Below, piece after piece: positions 27,075 to 34,920 of a stretch of DNA of 64,000 nt. The notes under the pieces were generated by a model. That model had not been told where the DNA came from, ran no database searches, and saw only the letters and a list, made by a program, of their open reading frames with translations. Position 1 is the stretch's first letter. Each line of letters starts with the position of its first letter. Both the position numbers and the translations under genes were made by a program. Source of the DNA: Leadbetterella byssophila DSM 17132 (GTDB taxonomy: Bacteria > Bacteroidota > Bacteroidia > Cytophagales > Spirosomataceae); the NCBI RefSeq assembly GCF_000166395.1, contig NC_014655.1, positions 1,364,001-1,428,000 on the forward strand, read 5' to 3'.

Positions 27075-27122
27075 TTCTTTTAAAGGAGGGGGTTTATCTT
27101 CTTTTAAAGGAGGGGGTTTATC
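27075..27122. repeat. Two perfect 24-bp tandem repeats
   Basis: Two identical direct copies (27075-27098 and 27099-27122), each containing AAAGGAGGGGGTTTATC, lie between the antitoxin start and the gene at 27157. They may be iterons or operator sites for the divergent genes. The 27157 start follows 34 bp after the second copy. Confidence 0.7.
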
Positions 27123-27156
27123 CCTGGTCCAGGTGTGAAACGAAACGAAGAAAAAG

Positions 27157-28041
27157 ATGAACCTGCATTCAAATTTACAATATCCCTTGCTCAAATACCT
27201 GTCAGAGGAGTTGACAGGTAGCTTTTATGCCAACGAGCTGACTTTTTTAAACCGATTACTGATCCTATATCACAACCGGTATATTTTTTCAATAGGTGAT
27301 GATCATTGCCGGTTTCTTGAAGAGCTCACAGAAGATTTAAAGCAGCCGGTTAAGCTCTGGACTATTCCTACTTATAAGCGCGAGCAGATCAACCTGATGC
27401 GGGCCCGGTTCAGCTACCTTCTCTCTGACAACCACTTCATTATCGAAAAACTTATCTCCCGGCCCGACTATAGTTCTTTTGAAGCCAAGAAGCAAACGAT
27501 CGTGGAAATCTACCAATGGCTGGATAGCCTACCGCATGGACAAAACTATCCCGTTAACGTAGTCCTCTGGAAAAAGGACATGGAGGCAAACCTGGGGCAT
27601 TTGTTGGAAAGCCCGGCTCGATCCAGTAAAAATATAACTCCAAAAAAGCTACCCTTCCCCCATTTCTACCATATCCTAGAGGGGAAAGATGAAGAGGCAA
27701 AGAAAGCAAAATTCCAAAAACTGATCAGGATTCTTTCGGAGCAGCAATGGCTCTCTGAATCCGAAAGAGCAGGAGTTTATCAGTTCCGAAAGAGCGGAAG
27801 CGGTTCCAGGTTACTGCTGGGGGCGCTCTATTTCTGCTTAAACCGGCAAGGCCATATTGCCAAAGAGCTTAACGCCCCACCGGTAGCAGCGCTCTTTAAC
27901 ACTTGGCTCAAACATGACATCTCCCCGGAATCTTTTGAGAAAATTTTCCAAACCGAACAACAGGATACATTCCTATGTTCTCCCGGTCACACACGTTACA
28001 AATACGTTCAGGATTGCAATCTACTGATCCGGGATCTTTAG
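27157..28041 (+). CDS. Hypothetical protein at the head of the mobilization block
   Basis: The 294-residue product is soluble and has no signal peptide. It has a helical N-terminal half and a basic middle (ARSSKNITPKKLPFPHF), and the C-terminal half contains EQQWLSESERAGVYQFRKSG and LGALYFCLNRQGH. The C-terminal layout is somewhat like that of RteC-type regulators of Bacteroides conjugative transposons, but the resemblance is too weak for a name. The upstream tandem repeats suggest that this gene could encode a replication initiator or a regulator that binds them. Confidence 0.7.
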   Translation: MNLHSNLQYPLLKYLSEELTGSFYANELTFLNRLLILYHNRYIFSIGDDHCRFLEELTEDLKQPVKLWTIPTYKREQINLMRARFSYLLSDNHFIIEKLISRPDYSSFEAKKQTIVEIYQWLDSLPHGQNYPVNVVLWKKDMEANLGHLLESPARSSKNITPKKLPFPHFYHILEGKDEEAKKAKFQKLIRILSEQQWLSESERAGVYQFRKSGSGSRLLLGALYFCLNRQGHIAKELNAPPVAALFNTWLKHDISPESFEKIFQTEQQDTFLCSPGHTRYKYVQDCNLLIRDL

Positions 28042-28123
28042 CGCCGGAAAAGAGCGGAAATTTCCAATAATATTCTTTTTATTCCCGTCGGAAGAGCAGG
28101 AACGCTAAAGCTTAAACGACCGG

Positions 28124-28161
28124 CGAGCTTTGGGCTATGTTTCACCTTAAAAGCTCGTTTT
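28124..28161 (+). terminator. Hairpin before the small paralogue pair
   Basis: CGAGCTTT (28124-28131) pairs with AAAGCTCG (28150-28157), followed by TTTT. It may partly terminate transcription from the upstream gene or act as an attenuator just before the ATG at 28165. Confidence 0.4.
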
Positions 28162-28164
28162 ACA

Positions 28165-28473
28165 ATGAACCAACGGCCCAATCAATCGACTACAGGATTA
28201 AGTCCAGCCAGAGCGCTACTTCTTACGCTCTATGAGCGCAAGGACGCCAAAAGAAGAAGGTTTCTCTATCACTACTACCGGAACTTTTTTGAAGAACCCT
28301 ATTCCGTAGGGTACCTGGTGGAGATCATCAACCGGGATTTAGGAAAAGCTTTGGTGACTGCTCGCGATATTAAGTATATCAGGGCCAACGTCTACAAATG
28401 GAAGCAGGAAGGAGAAATCCTATCGACAAAATCTCAAACAGATCAGCGTGATGGACAATCAAATCCTAGTTGA
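28165..28473 (+). CDS. Small basic protein, first of a paralogous pair
   Basis: This 102-residue protein has LTLYERKDAKRRRFLYHYYR near residues 20-40 and ends its conserved part at ARDIKYIRANVYKWKQ. It aligns along its length with the next gene product (FERRDKKRRRILYRLYQQ ... AEDIKFCRYHFKK). The basic helix suggests nucleic-acid binding, and the ARDIKY/AEDIKF part looks like a winged-helix recognition element. It overlaps the second copy by 23-26 bp. No known family recognised. Confidence 0.7.
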   Translation: MNQRPNQSTTGLSPARALLLTLYERKDAKRRRFLYHYYRNFFEEPYSVGYLVEIINRDLGKALVTARDIKYIRANVYKWKQEGEILSTKSQTDQRDGQSNPS

Positions 28474-28816
28474 CCTGTTTGAACGCCGTGATAAGAAACG
28501 CAGGCGTATCCTCTACCGGCTCTACCAGCAGTTGATCGAATCGGAAATGTCGGCCGTTTACATCGCGGATATGATCTCAAAACAGCTGGGGCGTCAGGGA
28601 ATGATCAAGGCAGAAGATATCAAATTTTGTCGCTACCATTTTAAAAAGCGCCCGCTAAAGACCCTGGCCCAAAGGCCCGGAACGCTACCGGTTTCTATTT
28701 CCAAGGAGACCCAGCTTGAAAGCCCTTCCGGGATAAAAGTGGGAGCAGGCTGGACCGATCCTGACAAAATCGACCTACAGGAAAACCTGATTGTTAAATC
28801 CAAATTCTCTAAATAA
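28451..28816 (+). CDS. Small basic protein, second of a paralogous pair
   Basis: ATG at 28451 is preferred over a GTG three bases upstream. The N-terminal 75 residues are paralogous to the gene before, while the C-terminal 45 residues (TLPVSISKETQLES onward) are unrelated and look flexible. It ends 2 bp before the ParA-like gene, so all three are in one operon. A DNA-binding partner (ParB-like) for the ATPase is a reasonable but untested guess. Confidence 0.7.
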   Translation: MDNQILVDLFERRDKKRRRILYRLYQQLIESEMSAVYIADMISKQLGRQGMIKAEDIKFCRYHFKKRPLKTLAQRPGTLPVSISKETQLESPSGIKVGAGWTDPDKIDLQENLIVKSKFSK

Positions 28817-28818
28817 TC

Positions 28819-29517
28819 ATGATACGAAAATTTCATTTTATTCTACAGGCTAAAGGTGGAGTTGGCAAGAGTCTGTACACCTACCTGCGCGCCCTTACCG
28901 AATCAGGCCGCTCTTCTTTGTTTGTCGATGTGGATAGCTCGACTAAAACCTCTTCCAGGCAACTCACTTTCCTGGGGGAGGACAGGCTGGAAAGTATTTC
29001 CTTGATCGATAAACGGGAAGTGCTGGTAAGGGACCTTTTCGTGGGGTACGTTGAAAGCGTGATCGAGAGTTCCTTCCCGGAAATCTTCATGGACTTCGGC
29101 GCTCCCGAAAGCGAGCAGTTTCCAGCGCTTATTGCCCGTGATCTTGATTTTAAAACCTGGTGCGATGAAGTAGGCTTTCAGGCTGTCTTTCATATCATCA
29201 TGGCGGCAGGTGGCGCCTACAGGCCCTGCGGTGAATACCTGGAAAAAATGGTAGCGGTACTAGGTGGCCAGTTTGAAGTTACCGCCTGGGAGAACCTGAA
29301 TACATTCAAGCAATACCCGGACCTATCCAATGAGCTCGCTAGCAAGTGTCAAGCTATGGAGATACAACACGAAAGATTCGGGGATTTTGATGCCAACAGC
29401 CTATTGGGGATCCAGATACTGGACGGTATCAGAAAGGGATACGGTTTGGAGCAATACAAACCAGGTGCAAGGATCAGTTTAAGAAAGGAACTAAGAGAGC
29501 ATTTTGGCTATGCATGA
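28819..29517 (+). CDS. ParA/MinD-like P-loop ATPase
   Basis: The N-terminus holds the deviant Walker A motif QAKGGVGKSLYTYL (about residues 10-23), FVDVDSSTKTS as the switch-like segment and MDFGAPESEQ near residue 92 in place of the usual Walker B. The 232-residue size fits small partition ATPases and the Bacteroidota conjugation-associated ParA group. It may place or stabilise the excised element, or take part in mobilization. It overlaps the next gene by 8 bp. Confidence 0.78.
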   Translation: MIRKFHFILQAKGGVGKSLYTYLRALTESGRSSLFVDVDSSTKTSSRQLTFLGEDRLESISLIDKREVLVRDLFVGYVESVIESSFPEIFMDFGAPESEQFPALIARDLDFKTWCDEVGFQAVFHIIMAAGGAYRPCGEYLEKMVAVLGGQFEVTAWENLNTFKQYPDLSNELASKCQAMEIQHERFGDFDANSLLGIQILDGIRKGYGLEQYKPGARISLRKELREHFGYA

Positions 29518-30052
29518 CGATATCAAGGAAAGGCTTAACCGACTGAAAGGAAAGTACACCCAAAAGTACGGGCACCTGATGGATGAATGGACCTCGATGC
29601 TGCTGGAAGAAATTCACGAAAACTTCGCTGTCCTGACTAGTCAAGTCAGCCAAACTACGGAAGCTATCAAAGAAGCACAGTTCAGAATCCGCAAGAGTCA
29701 ACGGGTGTTACAATTCAGCTCAGCCAAACAGGCATGGTTGTACGGGTTAGGCGAAATGGCCCCACTTGCAGTAGCGATAGGCATAATCGCTGCCCTTATT
29801 TTTTGGTATGCGTATACAGAAAAGCGGTTTAAGGAAATCAAAAGTACTGTCGATGCCTATGAAAACATCACAGACTATACGGTCTTAGCACAGAACGGTA
29901 AAATCATAGAAAAAGACAAGGTTCAATATCTGGTGCTAAAGCTGCCGCATGATGGAGAAGCAATAGCAGGCCTTCACTGTATATTCGACCCAAAAAAGCA
30001 GCAGGTTCTGGTACCACTGAACCAGAAACCAACACATAAAACGGACAAGTGA
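29510..30052 (+). CDS. Single-span membrane protein with coiled coil
   Basis: ATG at 29510 overlaps the ParA-like stop codon; a TTG six bases upstream is possible. Residues 5-70 are charged and helical, a membrane helix (MAPLAVAIGIIAALIFWYAY) lies at about 83-103, and a soluble C-terminal domain of about 75 residues follows. The layout resembles membrane partners encoded beside ParA-like genes in mobilizable elements. Function unknown. Confidence 0.7.
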   Translation: MHDDIKERLNRLKGKYTQKYGHLMDEWTSMLLEEIHENFAVLTSQVSQTTEAIKEAQFRIRKSQRVLQFSSAKQAWLYGLGEMAPLAVAIGIIAALIFWYAYTEKRFKEIKSTVDAYENITDYTVLAQNGKIIEKDKVQYLVLKLPHDGEAIAGLHCIFDPKKQQVLVPLNQKPTHKTDK

Positions 30053-30231
30053 ACTTTATTAAACTTTAGCGGCCAAACGCTGCCAAGAGTGAACATTCAT
30101 AGGGTGTAGGGGTGGCTTAGCCCACAGCCAGCTATCGCCGGTACGTCGCAAAAAAGCTCCGACCGGCGAAACTGGCCAAGGGAAAACCCCTGGACCCCCG
30201 CTATTCGCCTTAACAGGCTCATAGCTAAATT
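30053..30231. other. Candidate oriT region
   Basis: This non-coding stretch lies just before the mobilization genes and is G+C-rich. TCGCCGGT (30135-30142) pairs perfectly with ACCGGCGA (30162-30169), and a near-palindrome CCAAGGG-AAAA-CCCCTGG follows at about 30175-30192. An origin of transfer is expected next to mobC and the relaxase, but no nic site could be recognised. Confidence 0.5.
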
Positions 30232-30925
30232 ATGACAGACAAATGGAAAAGAAAAAAAGACCGGCAGACCTCCTAAAGCTAAAGGAGCTGCCAAAAGGGC
30301 CCACTTTTCAGTGTGGTTGACCCAGGAGCAGAAAAGCAAGATCAATGAACAGGTTCAAAAAAGCGGCCTGTCGGCCAGCGAATATTTTTTGACGTTAGCC
30401 TTAGATGTACCTTTTAAAAGACCGCAGAAACGAGCACTGCCGTCCCAAACGGCAGAAACAGTACAGATATTGGAACAGCTTGCCGGAATCCTCTCATTGG
30501 CGGTGCTGAAAACTAAAGACCGGCAGATGCTTTCCAGACAGTGGCAGGAAAGCAGCCAGCAGGTAAGGCTATTGGCTAATCTGATTACCCGGTGGGTGTT
30601 TGAAAATTTTGAAATCCGAAGTTTTCAAAAAACGCTCAATGAAGCACAGACCTGGATAAGCCAGACAAATAGCTACCTGAAGGAAATGCTGGAACCGGGT
30701 CAAAGCAAGGAGATGATCCTGGATAGCGGAAACCGGATGGCAAAGCAATTACAAGTACTTCATGAAAAATACGAGGCCTACTACTCCGAACCGTTGAAGG
30801 AGATTAAAAAGGTAAAGAGCGCAAATCCCAAAACTCCGGATATGGTTCACGAGGTAATAACCGATACTTTTAAAGGAATAATACAACGAAACCAGAATCC
30901 AAAACACCAATACGATGATCGGTAA
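30232..30925 (+). CDS. MobC-like accessory protein with an apparent frameshift
   Basis: From residue WLTQEQKSKINEQVQKSGLS onward the frame encodes a MobC/ribbon-helix-helix-type protein. That frame has no ATG at its start; the only start in it is GTG at 30311. Upstream in the same frame, KKTGRPPKAKGAAKRAHFS is the usual basic N-terminus of these proteins, with no start codon before a stop at 30233. The ATG at 30232 is in another frame (MTDKWKRKK) and would join after a one-base shift in the seven-A run 30252-30258. The intact gene thus probably starts at 30232. It assists the relaxase at oriT and overlaps its gene by 11 bp. Confidence 0.7.
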
Positions 30926-31754
30926 AGCAAGCCTGGGCAGTTACATCAAGGGGATATTGGAATACTGCTACTATGACAAGGAACTTACCGCCAGGATGAA
31001 AAGGCAGCTTAGGCCTGAAGACATCCGGGGCGAGCTTGTCTATATTCAGAACCTGGCCCTCAAAATGCATAGTGACGGTAGGATTAACCTGGACTACTTG
31101 GCAAGACAATACATCGACAACCACCAAAACAATAAAAGGCTTAATAAATACGTCTGGCACCAATCCTTTAGTTTTGCTCCGGGTGAGCGGCTTGACGACG
31201 AAAAGATTATTGAGATTTCGACAGAGTTCGCAAGGGAGTTTGGTTTTGAGCAGAATCAGATGGTAGTCTTTAAACATCAGGATACTGAGCACTTTCATTT
31301 TCACATTATCGCCAACCGGATCAACCACAACGGAAAGAATACGGCGGACCATTTTAATAATTATGCTCGAACTGGAAGATTCTGCCGGAGGATGGAGCAG
31401 GAGCTCAGCTTAATCGCAACCCCGGATATGAAGATCAACCAGAAACGACAAAGCGAGCTGGAAGTAAAAGACAAGGTGCACTTAAAACTGAAAATAGTAA
31501 TAGACAAGTTACTGCCGGAAGTGTCTTCTATACAGCAGTTGAAAGAGAGATTAGCAGGCGAAGGTTACAAGACTTATCTAGGCCGGGGAATCTCTTTCTT
31601 TCATAGCTCAACTAAGGTTAAGATGAAAGGGTCCGATTTGGGTCGGAATTATTCGCTAGCTGCACTGGAAAAAGCATTAGGCCAGCAAGTTGCAATGGAA
31701 TCAAACCAGAATCAGGAAAGGGTCAGAAGAAGGAAACAGGGGCTTAGGGTTTGA
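30915..31754 (+). CDS. Relaxase / mobilization nuclease (HUH type)
   Basis: The 279-residue protein begins MIGKASLGSYIKGILEYCYY, with the likely catalytic tyrosines near residues 16-20. It carries the metal-binding HUH motif as HFHFHIIANRINHNGK (about residues 117-132). It resembles Bacteroidota MobB/BmgA-type relaxases, which nick oriT and lead the strand into a helper conjugation channel. The C-terminal part (about 170-279) is basic. It is short relative to fused relaxases and has no helicase domain. Confidence 0.88.
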   Translation: MIGKASLGSYIKGILEYCYYDKELTARMKRQLRPEDIRGELVYIQNLALKMHSDGRINLDYLARQYIDNHQNNKRLNKYVWHQSFSFAPGERLDDEKIIEISTEFAREFGFEQNQMVVFKHQDTEHFHFHIIANRINHNGKNTADHFNNYARTGRFCRRMEQELSLIATPDMKINQKRQSELEVKDKVHLKLKIVIDKLLPEVSSIQQLKERLAGEGYKTYLGRGISFFHSSTKVKMKGSDLGRNYSLAALEKALGQQVAMESNQNQERVRRRKQGLRV

Positions 31755-31841
31755 TAGATAGAAACACTTTTGAACTGTCTTCCAGACTTTACGATATGCT
31801 CAATAAGAAATGTCTGCGACCAGGGCAAACGAAAGTTACAA

Positions 31842-31966
31842 AAGAAAAAATGACGGCTGCAAGCCTTCACTTCGTCATCCGGCTATTTAGCCAACCGCAC
31901 AGCCCACGCACCGTAAACCGCCGGATGGTCTTGCACCCAAGGGGACAGGCCCCGTCATTTTTTCTT
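31842..31966. other. Structured non-coding region after the relaxase gene
   Basis: AAGAAAAAATGACGG (31842-31856) pairs perfectly with CCGTCATTTTTTCTT (31952-31966), a 15-bp match enclosing 95 nt. The left arm can also pair locally, with ATGACG matching CGTCAT near 31872-31877. Smaller hairpins such as GGCT-ATTT-AGCC lie inside. The stretch 31755-32106 has no convincing gene; an 89-codon open frame across it is not supported. It may be a structured RNA, an attenuator or a recombination site. Confidence 0.55.
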
Positions 31967-32106
31967 CGAGCGGAATCCGGCGATTGCCCTGGAGCGCAGG
32001 AGCCGGAACGACAGGGTTAACAGCAGAAGCACCTTCAATCAGAACGGATCTCGAAACAAGCAGTACAAAGTCAGGGAAAAAATATATCAAAAGTTGATGA
32101 ACTCAT

Positions 32107-32505
32107 TCACCTGCCTTCCAGCACCTTTTGCAATATCTCAACCTTCTCCCGCTCGGACTGTAACAATCTTTCGTACAAGGCCTTGTTCTCCTCTATAACC
32201 TGGAAGAGCTTATCGACCGGATTGAACTGGTAATTGACATTCTGATTTGCGTTGTCGTAGTTATTCTGGATATTAAAAATCGCCCTTTCCTCGTCAAAAT
32301 TCTTAATCGCCTCCACAGGCACTTTCAGCACCGCTGCCACCTGCTCTAAAATATCCTCCTGGATCTGCTCCTTTTGCTCCATGGTAGAGACGCGCTTCTG
32401 GTTCCATTCTTCGCCCAATTCATAGGCTAAAGCCTCCTGCTTTAATCCTAGCATTTCTCTGAACCGTCGGACGTTCCTGCCTTGATGTATTGCTTTTTTT
32501 TCCAT
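32107..32505 (-). CDS. XRE-family regulator with C-terminal coiled coil
   Basis: Residues 8-65 form an HTH (VRRFREMLGLKQEALAYELG) with the non-standard spacer EEWNQKRVSTMEQ seen in Bacteroidota mobile-element regulators. A Asn-rich linker (NNYDNANQNVNYQF) and a helical C-terminus (LLQSEREKVEILQKVLEGR) follow. It is divergent from the regulator at 32672 and probably part of a control pair for the element. Confidence 0.85.
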   Translation of the reverse strand: MEKKAIHQGRNVRRFREMLGLKQEALAYELGEEWNQKRVSTMEQKEQIQEDILEQVAAVLKVPVEAIKNFDEERAIFNIQNNYDNANQNVNYQFNPVDKLFQVIEENKALYERLLQSEREKVEILQKVLEGR

Positions 32506-32671
32506 AATAATCTAAAACCTTTAATAACCTCTTCCCGGATACAAAAGACCCTCTGCTAAAATACCTGTCTTAGTACTTGATTATCTGATTCCGACGCTAA
32601 TTTACCACTATCGATTTTAGGATTGTCATCAGCATAAGAAGAATTTTGCAAATGTACAAATAAAGTAAAAA

Positions 32672-33106
32672 ATGAACAAGATCGCATTTACAGCCCGACA
32701 GGCTAGGGGCTTATCCAAAGGAGAGGTCGCGAGAGAACTAGGAATATCTGAGGCCGATTATAATGAACTGGAACTAGAACTTACCCCAATGTCGTCAGAA
32801 ATGGCGGAAAAGCTGGCAGCCGTATATAATATACCGGCAGAATACTTCATGATAGGCAGCTTTTACAATATCCAAATGGGGATAGATGCATTGAAGCAGC
32901 AAAAGGAAATTATCAATAATTCTGCCTTGTCCGAAAACTTACCCATTTCTATTCCAGCACAGTTTCACATGCGACTTGCCAAATTGGGGCTTGAAGCAGT
33001 GATAGCCAATCAAGAAAAACTACTGTTGCTAAGGCAAAACAGAGAGTTGGAATTTGAAAACAACGCTCTGAGAACATTATACAAAAGTACAAAGAATGTC
33101 GGATAA
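32672..33106 (+). CDS. HTH regulator with coiled-coil tail
   Basis: The N-terminal 60 residues read as an XRE-type HTH (FTARQARGLSKGEVARELGISEADYNELE). The remainder is helical with a leucine-rich end (LLLLRQNRELEFENNALR). With the divergent gene at 32107 it may form a small switch, as found in integrative elements. The intergenic 166 bp should hold both promoters. Confidence 0.75.
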   Translation: MNKIAFTARQARGLSKGEVARELGISEADYNELELELTPMSSEMAEKLAAVYNIPAEYFMIGSFYNIQMGIDALKQQKEIINNSALSENLPISIPAQFHMRLAKLGLEAVIANQEKLLLLRQNRELEFENNALRTLYKSTKNVG

Positions 33107-33174
33107 GTATGGAAGTGTTTAAGGAAGTATGGGAAGCTTTGATCGATTTTAAGAGTCAAACTATACTATAATGT

Positions 33175-33471
33175 ATGAAATTAGCAAAAACGAAGATAAT
33201 AGGCGATAATATCAGACAGATAAGAGAAGTTGTAAAAAATTATAAACATAGTTATGTAGCGGAACAACTAAAAATCACTACGAGAGCCTATACAAATATA
33301 GAAAATAATGTAGGGGATATAGCGCTTAAAAAATTGGAAGAAATAGCTAATATATTTGTATGCAGGCCAGCGGATATATTGATAACGAAAAAATCCCGAT
33401 CCGACCTAACGGCCAACACCTCAACCGGTCATTCATATACGCCCGAGATCATTAACCCCAAAAAAAGATAA
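33175..33471 (+). CDS. Small XRE-family regulator
   Basis: The 98-residue protein is an HTH of the XRE type (IRQIREVVKNYKHSYVAEQLKITTRAYTNIE, here given by position about 13-43) with the typical LKKLEEIANIF recognition-dimer segment and a short polar tail. It follows 68 bp after the preceding HTH gene in the same direction. Confidence 0.82.
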   Translation: MKLAKTKIIGDNIRQIREVVKNYKHSYVAEQLKITTRAYTNIENNVGDIALKKLEEIANIFVCRPADILITKKSRSDLTANTSTGHSYTPEIINPKKR

Positions 33472-33533
33472 CACTATATTTTTTTCTTTTTCCTACACCC
33501 ATCCCACAGGAATCCGGGTAAAGAAGCTCACAA

Positions 33534-33603
33534 GGTTTACCGGAGAAAAAATACACTCCTGAGCGATAGCGAATATGAGGAAGATTTTTTCTCCTGGTAA
33601 TCC
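33534..33603. other. Strong long inverted repeat downstream of xre genes
   Basis: GGAGAAAAAAT (33542-33552) pairs perfectly with ATTTTTTCTCC (33584-33594). The pairing extends outward with one bulge and one mismatch through GGTTTACC (33534-33541) and GGTAATCC (33596-33603). The loop is 31 nt. It may terminate the xre gene or mark an RNA. The 370-bp gap 33472-33841 holds nothing else I recognise; an antisense 70-codon frame here is an unlikely gene. Confidence 0.55.
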
Positions 33604-33841
33604 GTAAGGGCCCGACCTTTTGAGGTTCTTCTGGATTTCTAATTTTGTCGTCGGCTAAAGACAAAAGGAACCAAATCAGGTCATCTTTAATTTGTCTTTT
33701 ATTAAGAATACATATATCTATACGTTTATCGCTTACCGTTTACTAAATTTTTGATGGATTTAGTGCCGATTTCTTTGGTCGGATTTTTAATTTATTTGAA
33801 CCTTTGATGTTTATTTCTTAATTTATCTTAATATACACAGT

Positions 33842-34900
33842 ATGAAGAATCTACTAAATGTTTCGCTTGCAATCGCTCTACTTTTCTCAGCAACGCTGAT
33901 GTCCTGTAAAAATGACGGTCTACAACCAACAGAACAACCCTCTGATAAATTTATATCCTTCAAAGGGGAGACCATTAAAATTCCTGCAAATTTCCCTGAG
34001 GAGCTTTTCGGGCAAACACAGGAAGAATTTGATAGTTATATGAATGGCAAAACCGCCAGGAAAGCCAGGGAGATAAATAGTGCGAATCTCACCTACGATG
34101 AAATCCTTGAAATTTTCAATAAACATCTTGTCAAATACCCGAGGGTAAACTATGATAGCATATCAAATGAGGATTTAAAACGCATTTTGGTCGATATCCC
34201 ATCTATTAAAAGTTTGGAGGATGCACTCTCCAAAGTGGACTTCATTTTTGATTATTACAATACAATTGTTAAAAATGATATTATTCCGGATGTTTTAGCA
34301 TTGGAAAAGTCGAAGTTAAGTGCTAAGATTTCGGGCGGATCTCCTGGTAGCTTAACTGACCCTGAAAGGAATGTATTGCTTGGCAATCCAACTTATGGGG
34401 CCATCTATGCACAGGCTGCCAATGATGCCAATTACGTAACGATGGTTGAATGGGGTGTAGATATTGATAATCAAAAAAACAATGCCTTTAAACATAGTCT
34501 TTGGAACTGTCTTATTATACGAGGTATTTTAGGCGGCGCCCCGGCCAGCAAGACCCAGGCCATAAACTTTGCGCAAAATGGTACGTCTGCGCACGAAAAG
34601 AATAATGACGGATCGCAAAACCATACTCCTGAGGCGGCAATGGACCTGCATAATAATATGTCAGCCAGGAACTGGATGGACGATGAGGTTAAGTGGGGCA
34701 TAGGGCCGTTTAGAAAAATGCCTAACTTTGAGAAAATAAAGAATACCTGGTACGCTAGGGCAAACAGCAGTACTTTCTATGATAAAAGTACTAATTGGAC
34801 CGGGATACTCGTTCTACATGGAGGAAACAACTCAACTACATGGAATAATCTATATAATAATTTATATGGTGGCCATCAACATTGCGTTCACATGGAATAA
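33842..34900 (+). CDS. Lipoprotein with DUF6973-like domain
   Basis: The signal ends in the lipobox LMSC (about Cys22), so the protein is a lipoprotein, probably on the outer membrane. The C-terminal half shows NAFKHSLWNC (about residue 214), GTSAHE (about 245) and AMDLHNNMSARNW (about 263), the His/Glu/Asp pattern I associate with DUF6973. These residues look like a metal-binding or catalytic site. The gene is cargo at the distal end of the element and followed 20 bp later by a second lipoprotein gene. An effector role is possible but unproven. Confidence 0.72.
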   Translation: MKNLLNVSLAIALLFSATLMSCKNDGLQPTEQPSDKFISFKGETIKIPANFPEELFGQTQEEFDSYMNGKTARKAREINSANLTYDEILEIFNKHLVKYPRVNYDSISNEDLKRILVDIPSIKSLEDALSKVDFIFDYYNTIVKNDIIPDVLALEKSKLSAKISGGSPGSLTDPERNVLLGNPTYGAIYAQAANDANYVTMVEWGVDIDNQKNNAFKHSLWNCLIIRGILGGAPASKTQAINFAQNGTSAHEKNNDGSQNHTPEAAMDLHNNMSARNWMDDEVKWGIGPFRKMPNFEKIKNTWYARANSSTFYDKSTNWTGILVLHGGNNSTTWNNLYNNLYGGHQHCVHME

Positions 34901-34920
34901 CAAATTTTAACATTAAAAAC

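Noticed and set aside
30870-31352. 160-codon minus-strand open frame
   Set aside because: Antisense to the relaxase gene, whose HUH motif proves the other strand.
31751-32020. 89-codon open frame after the relaxase
   Set aside because: Its sequence runs through the strong inverted repeat and looks random; better explained as structured non-coding DNA.
33452-33664. 70-codon minus-strand open frame
   Set aside because: Lies within a large hairpin and overlaps an xre end; no recognisable features.
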